A DNA stretch of 8,347 bases. It comes from Bacillota bacterium (GTDB taxonomy: Bacteria > Bacillota > Clostridia > Lachnospirales > WQUN01). The stretch covers positions 1-8,347 of the forward strand of contig WQUN01000259.1 of the NCBI GenBank assembly GCA_009782085.1. Reading direction: 5' to 3'. The notes under the pieces are model-generated. The model worked only from the letters and a program-made list of their open reading frames with translations, had not been told where the DNA came from and did no database searches. Both the position numbers and the translations under genes were made by a program. How positions within the stretch are numbered: the first letter of the stretch is position 1; the number at the start of each line of letters is the position of its first letter. Of the stretch, positions 4,879 through 8,347 are shown one piece after another.

Positions 4879-5883
4879 CTATCTGTTTACCCACCAGCAT
4901 CTGCGGCACGGCTCGGGCATTTTATCAGGATGATTCACGGCTTCGCGCAGTTCGTCGTAGCGCGGACTTTGCCACAGTTCCAAAAAGCTCTTGTCGGTTA
5001 CGTCCCCGGCGACCGCTCCGTAATTGCAGCATAGACAAACTTCCCCGTCGTACTTCACGACAGCGTTGACCAGAGGCGCGTCACAGCGGGTTCGCACGAC
5101 AAAATCCTCCGCCGGAACATATCGGTCGCCCGAATAAACATACTCGCCGACTTTTGAGGGATATAACTCCAGAAACATCTCGTTCTTATCAGCGCTGTCA
5201 TATGCCGCCTGAAGCTCACGGCAAAGCGATTCATCCTGAAGCGCCGCGAATTTCACCGGCGCGGTGACCAAGCCAAACCCTATCCGCCGGAAACCGAGAG
5301 CCGACACGGTTTCCGTTATTCTCGCCAGTTCCGATTGATTGTCCTTTTGCACGGACGTATATATAGACGGCGCAAAATCCAGCGGCGTATCCTTATACGC
5401 GCGATTAAGTTTTTTCGCGTTTTCGCGTATGCGCTCAAAAACCGCTCCGCGTCGGATTTTTTCGAAGGCGGCTTTGTCGGCGCCGTCGAAACTGACAATC
5501 ACGCGCACCTCATTGCCGCGCAAAAAACGGATCATATCACCGGTCAGCAGCATTCCGTTGGTGGAAATCTCTATATTGCAATCCTGTCTTTTTTTCAAAC
5601 GGACATACCTTACTCGCTCTCTGAAGTCAGTTAGAATAAGCGGTTCGCCCCAGTTGAACAGGGAATAGCTCTTACAATAGGGCGCGGTTTCATCCACCAA
5701 CCTTTGAAACAGCGCCGTCGGCATAGTTTTGCCTTCCATCCGAACTTCGCCGCGGCACATCTGACAGCGCAGATTGCAATCCTCGGTGATGTCCAGATAA
5801 ATCTTTTCCGGGCAAATCACGCCGGCGGCGCCGCCAATATCCGATTGTAACTGCATGTATGAGTTGAGAGGGTAATATTTCAT
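4879..5883 (-). CDS. Radical SAM/SPASM-type protein, substrate unknown
   Basis: A 334-residue cytoplasmic enzyme. The radical SAM core carries CNLRCQMC (Cys36, Cys40, Cys43), the CxxxCxxC ligand set for the 4Fe-4S cluster that cleaves S-adenosylmethionine, and NWGEPL (77-82) in the SAM-binding GGE position. ISTNGMLL (106-113) and VIVSFDGA (128-135) mark later core strands. The C-terminal part holds a SPASM/twitch-like cysteine set: Cys267, Cys283, Cys285, Cys286, Cys326 and Cys329, ending with PCRRCWW. Such proteins modify peptides or act in cofactor assembly; no particular reaction can be assigned. ATG at 5881-5883 follows AAAGGA by 5 nt. It lies 28 nt after the HAD gene on the same strand. 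Its G+C content and codon use (many AAA, ATA, TTT) are lower than in its neighbours, suggesting transfer. It is not the SCIFF maturase by position, and ScfB proteins are longer. Confidence 0.88.
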   Translation of the reverse strand: MKYYPLNSYMQLQSDIGGAAGVICPEKIYLDITEDCNLRCQMCRGEVRMEGKTMPTALFQRLVDETAPYCKSYSLFNWGEPLILTDFRERVRYVRLKKRQDCNIEISTNGMLLTGDMIRFLRGNEVRVIVSFDGADKAAFEKIRRGAVFERIRENAKKLNRAYKDTPLDFAPSIYTSVQKDNQSELARITETVSALGFRRIGFGLVTAPVKFAALQDESLCRELQAAYDSADKNEMFLELYPSKVGEYVYSGDRYVPAEDFVVRTRCDAPLVNAVVKYDGEVCLCCNYGAVAGDVTDKSFLELWQSPRYDELREAVNHPDKMPEPCRRCWWVNR

Positions 5884-5911
5884 GGTTATCCTTTCGGTTG
5901 ATATTCGTATA

Positions 5912-6721
5912 TTAGCCGCGCCCCATAACGAACCTCTCCACGACCTCCAGCACCGCGTCCCCGTTATTGGTCGCCGCGGTCACGTACCGCGCGGCCTCCT
6001 TCGCCGCGTCTATCGCGTTCGCGACGGCCACGCCCAGGCCCGCGGCCTTTATCATCGGAATGTCGTTCTCGTTGTCGCCAATCGCTATGACCTCGCCCAT
6101 GGAAACGCCGAGCCTAGCGCAGAGGAATTCCAGCCCGGCGTTTTTGTGAGAGTCCGGGTCGCCGAATTCGAGAAGCCGCCCGGAAGTCCTGGTCATACTC
6201 GCCTTCCCGGCGATTATCCCCGCCATATGCCGGGCGATGGCCGTCAGCTTCTCCGGCTCGCCGCGCACCAGCAGCTTGGACACCGGGCAGTCCAGGCCGC
6301 CGAAGCGGACAAGCTCTATCGGCAGGCCGGAGCTTGCGGCGTACGCTTCGATTTCCGGCGTCGCCCTTTCCGCCAGAAGCCTGTCGCCGACATAGACGAC
6401 CGCGTCCGCGCCCAATTCCTTCAGAGCGGCGAGGACCTCTTTGGCCGGGGCGTTTTCCAGGCGGCGGTCCAAAAGAGCCTCCCGCGTGCGCGCGTCGTAA
6501 ACGAGGCCGCCGTTGAAGCCTATGCCGTAGCAGCCGGGCGCGGCAAGCCCCAGCCGCTCCTCAAACCTTTGAAGCGATTTCCGGCTCCTCCCGGAGACGA
6601 CCGCGAAGCGGACGCCCGCGCCCACGGCGAGGGAAACTGCCCTTTCCGCGCCCGCGGTGACCTCCGAAGCGTCGTTCAGCAAGGTCCCGTCCAGGTCCGA
6701 AGCGATCAGCTTATACTTCAT
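5912..6721 (-). CDS. Cof-type HAD-IIB sugar-phosphate phosphatase
   Basis: A 269-residue cytoplasmic hydrolase of the HAD superfamily, Cof/YbiV-like subclass IIB. Motif I is SDLDGTLL with nucleophile Asp9 and acid/base Asp11. Motif II is VVSGRS (41-46). Motif III includes Lys193 in SHKNAGLEFLC. Motif IV is IGDNENDIPM with Asp216 and Asp220 for Mg2+. The family ending with TNNGDAV (251-257) is present. The long cap domain sits between motifs II and III. These enzymes remove phosphate from small molecules such as sugar phosphates or flavin mononucleotide; substrate cannot be read from sequence. The ATG (6719-6721) lies inside the end of the FGGY kinase gene (11-nt overlap), with GGGAGG at 6728-6733, 6 nt upstream. 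Coupled translation with a sugar kinase suggests the pair manage a sugar phosphate pool. Confidence 0.93.
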   Translation of the reverse strand: MKYKLIASDLDGTLLNDASEVTAGAERAVSLAVGAGVRFAVVSGRSRKSLQRFEERLGLAAPGCYGIGFNGGLVYDARTREALLDRRLENAPAKEVLAALKELGADAVVYVGDRLLAERATPEIEAYAASSGLPIELVRFGGLDCPVSKLLVRGEPEKLTAIARHMAGIIAGKASMTRTSGRLLEFGDPDSHKNAGLEFLCARLGVSMGEVIAIGDNENDIPMIKAAGLGVAVANAIDAAKEAARYVTAATNNGDAVLEVVERFVMGRG

Positions 6722-8189
6722 TCATGACCTCCCTGACGGCTTTGTACATTTTTTTATACTTTTCGTATTTTTCCATGTAATACCCCCGCGCCTCCGGGTT
6801 CGGAAGGAATTCCCCGGCGCAGCGCACCATTTTCTTCACGCCTTCGCCTACGCTCCCGAAAACGCCCGCAGCCGCGCCCGCCATTATCGCCGCGCCCATC
6901 GTCCCGGCCTCGCTGTTCTCGAGCGAGCGCACCGGGAAGCCGAACACGTCGGCCTTCATCCGGAGCCAGGTTTCGGACGCGCCGCCGCCGGTCGCGGTCA
7001 CGCCGCCGATTGTCACGCCGGCTTCGGCCAGACGTTCGATGTTTACGAGCATCTCGAAGCAGCAGCCCTCTAGGATCGCCCGGTATATATCCTCGGCCGT
7101 CGAGGTCAGCTTCAGGCCGAAGATCGCGCCCGTGGCGGCCGTGTCCATGAACGGGGTCGCCGCGCCGGCGAAATAGGGCAGAAGCAGGAGGTTCGTCGGC
7201 CGGTCCTTCACGCGGGCGTCGAATTTTTGGTAAACGTCCTTGCCCACGGCCCCGCCGGGCGCTATCGCGTCCCGGAACCACCTCAGGAGCGCGCCGCCGG
7301 TGTAGTTGTAGGCGTAGGTGACATACTTGCCGCCGACCGCGTAGGGCACGCAGCAGTAGCCGCAGTCCAGGACAGCCGCGTCAGCGATGGGCGCGCCGAA
7401 AACCGGCGTTATGCACTCGACGGTGCCGATGCCGAGCGCGGCCGCGCCGCTTTCGACCGCGCCCGCGCCGACGGCGGAGCAGACCTGATCCTGCCCGCCG
7501 ACGGAGACGATCGCGTCCGCGCGGAGGCCGAGCTCCGCCGCGACGCCTGGCAAAAGCGCCCCGGCCGGCGTCCCCGCCTGAGCCGGCGCCGAGAAAATAT
7601 CGGGGGACAGGCCGAGGTCGGCGAATATCCGAGGGGCGAAGCGCCTTTCGGCCACGTCGAAGCAGCCCGTTCTGGACGCTTCGCTGTAGCTTATCCGGCA
7701 GTTTCCGGTCAGTTTGAACAGCGTGAAGTCCTCGAACAGCAAAAAGCGGCGCGTCTTTTCAAACAGCTCCGGCCGGTTTTTGCGTATCCAGAGTATCTTC
7801 GGAAGTGTGTACATCGGGTGCGGCCGGAGCTTCGTTATGTCCCTGTACGGCTCCATTAACGCGCATTCCTCCGCCCCTCGCGGGTCCGTGTAAAGTATCG
7901 CGTTGGCGAGGACGTTCCCGTCCGCGTCCACCGGTACGGCGCTCTCCCCGAAGGAGGACACGCCGACGGCGCTTACGTCGCCGCGGACGGCCGCCGCCGC
8001 CTCGCGTATGACCGCGGCGGCTGCGTCCCAGACCGCGTTCGGGTCTATCTCGAACCAGCCGTTCTTTTCGTCGGCGACAACGCCGTATTCGCGGTACGCG
8101 CCGCTCACGGCGCGTCCGGCGCCGCGGCCGTCAGATTCGTAGATCACGGCCTTGCAGCCGGAAGTGCCTATGTCCAGGCCGAGAAGCAT
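6711..8189 (-). CDS. FGGY-family carbohydrate kinase (xylulokinase-like)
   Basis: A 492-residue cytoplasmic kinase that phosphorylates a sugar or polyol with ATP. The N-terminal FGGY domain starts LLGLDIGTSGCKAVIY (2-17), the phosphate-1 motif. SSFGESAVPVDADG (78-91) lies at the substrate side, where true xylulokinases usually have a QMHG-type motif, so xylulose is not assured. GGQDQV (231-236) contains catalytic Asp234. LGIGTVE (252-258) is the phosphate-2 motif. GGGASETWLRMKADVFGFPV (401-420) is the adenosine-binding region typical of the xylulose/gluconate branch, followed by EAGTMGAAIMAG. Full length for the family. ATG at 8187-8189 has AGGGG at 8198-8202, 8 nt upstream. It is the first gene of the apparent operon with the HAD phosphatase and the radical SAM gene. 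No convincing promoter is visible in 8190-8249; transcription may start beyond the palindrome at the right edge. Confidence 0.92.
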   Translation of the reverse strand: MLLGLDIGTSGCKAVIYESDGRGAGRAVSGAYREYGVVADEKNGWFEIDPNAVWDAAAAVIREAAAAVRGDVSAVGVSSFGESAVPVDADGNVLANAILYTDPRGAEECALMEPYRDITKLRPHPMYTLPKILWIRKNRPELFEKTRRFLLFEDFTLFKLTGNCRISYSEASRTGCFDVAERRFAPRIFADLGLSPDIFSAPAQAGTPAGALLPGVAAELGLRADAIVSVGGQDQVCSAVGAGAVESGAAALGIGTVECITPVFGAPIADAAVLDCGYCCVPYAVGGKYVTYAYNYTGGALLRWFRDAIAPGGAVGKDVYQKFDARVKDRPTNLLLLPYFAGAATPFMDTAATGAIFGLKLTSTAEDIYRAILEGCCFEMLVNIERLAEAGVTIGGVTATGGGASETWLRMKADVFGFPVRSLENSEAGTMGAAIMAGAAAGVFGSVGEGVKKMVRCAGEFLPNPEARGYYMEKYEKYKKMYKAVREVMNEV

Positions 8190-8249
8190 ATACGCCGCCC
8201 CTGTCCGAAAGATTTCATTGCCGCCATATGTAAATTCACGGTGATTGAT

Positions 8250-8347
8250 ACGAATCTCAGATTAAAACTTCACAGGCGGAGCCGAAACGCCGGACGCTTC
8301 AACGGCGTTTTCGGCGACAGACTGTGAAGATTTTAATCGAGATTCGT
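8250..8347. repeat. Long imperfect palindrome upstream of the kinase gene
   Basis: A 98-bp inverted repeat reaching exactly to the window end. ACGAATCTC (8250-8258) pairs with GAGATTCGT (8339-8347). Inside, GATTAAAA with CTTCACAG is mirrored by CTGTGAAG with ATTTTAATC, and GCCGAAACGCCG is mirrored by CGGCGTTTTCGGC around a loop of about 10 nt. A few single-base insertions interrupt the arms. It codes for nothing evident. It may be a MITE or REP-like element, or a large bidirectional transcription barrier between this operon and the next gene. The outer right flank is outside the window, so a target duplication cannot be tested. Confidence 0.8.

Noticed and set aside
4673..4933. Plus-strand 86-codon frame with a repetitive VEFTGGIF-like peptide
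   Set aside because: The peptide repeat is the 39-nt superperiod of the 13-nt DNA repeats. The start lies in the palindrome, there is no ribosome binding site, and the frame overlaps the end of the radical SAM gene.

Overview
The window looks like chromosomal DNA of a G+C-rich, spore-forming member of the Clostridia. Two markers support this: a six-cysteine SCIFF peptide gene, which is nearly confined to and widespread in Clostridia, and a full-length Spo0A response regulator, the master switch of endospore formation. Most genes are visibly G+C-rich. The radical SAM gene at 4879-5883 is an exception, with sampled stretches near half G+C. The genus cannot be named from this sequence alone.

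Left part (1-3742). The SCIFF precursor gene (scfA, 120-266, minus) was found by reading the minus strand directly. It is transcribed leftward from a clear sigma-A-type promoter. Back to back with it is a second, stronger promoter (354-381) that fires rightward into a structured leader of about 140 nt. The leader ends in an intrinsic terminator (487-529) shortly before rqcH (609-2339), the ribosome-quality-control NFACT protein. Segments of this leader can form mutually exclusive hairpins, so it looks like an attenuator or riboswitch-like control of rqcH, or else a free-standing small RNA. I match it to no known RNA family. rqcH overlaps a MATE-family exporter gene by 4 nt, so the two are probably cotranscribed.

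Middle part (3743-4878). spo0A (3761-4558, minus) converges on the MATE gene. Its upstream region is unusually rich. A 109-bp MITE-like palindrome with a 4-bp flanking repeat lies in the leader. A TTGTCA-N17-TATAAT promoter sits at its edge. A perfect inverted repeat overlaps the -35 box. Upstream of that are eight tandem 13-nt repeats, two of which carry exact Spo0A-box heptamers (TGTCGAA). This suggests autoregulation of spo0A through a repeat array, with a mobile palindrome inserted downstream of the promoter.

Right part (4879-8347). Three genes run leftward as a probable operon: an FGGY sugar kinase, a Cof-type HAD phosphatase overlapping it by 11 nt, and, 28 nt later, a lower-G+C radical SAM/SPASM protein of unknown substrate. 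A strong ribosome binding site and a 15-codon reading frame directly follow the radical SAM stop and run into the 13-nt repeats. They may be a truncated partner gene or a tiny peptide gene. The window ends in a second palindrome of about 98 bp upstream of the kinase.
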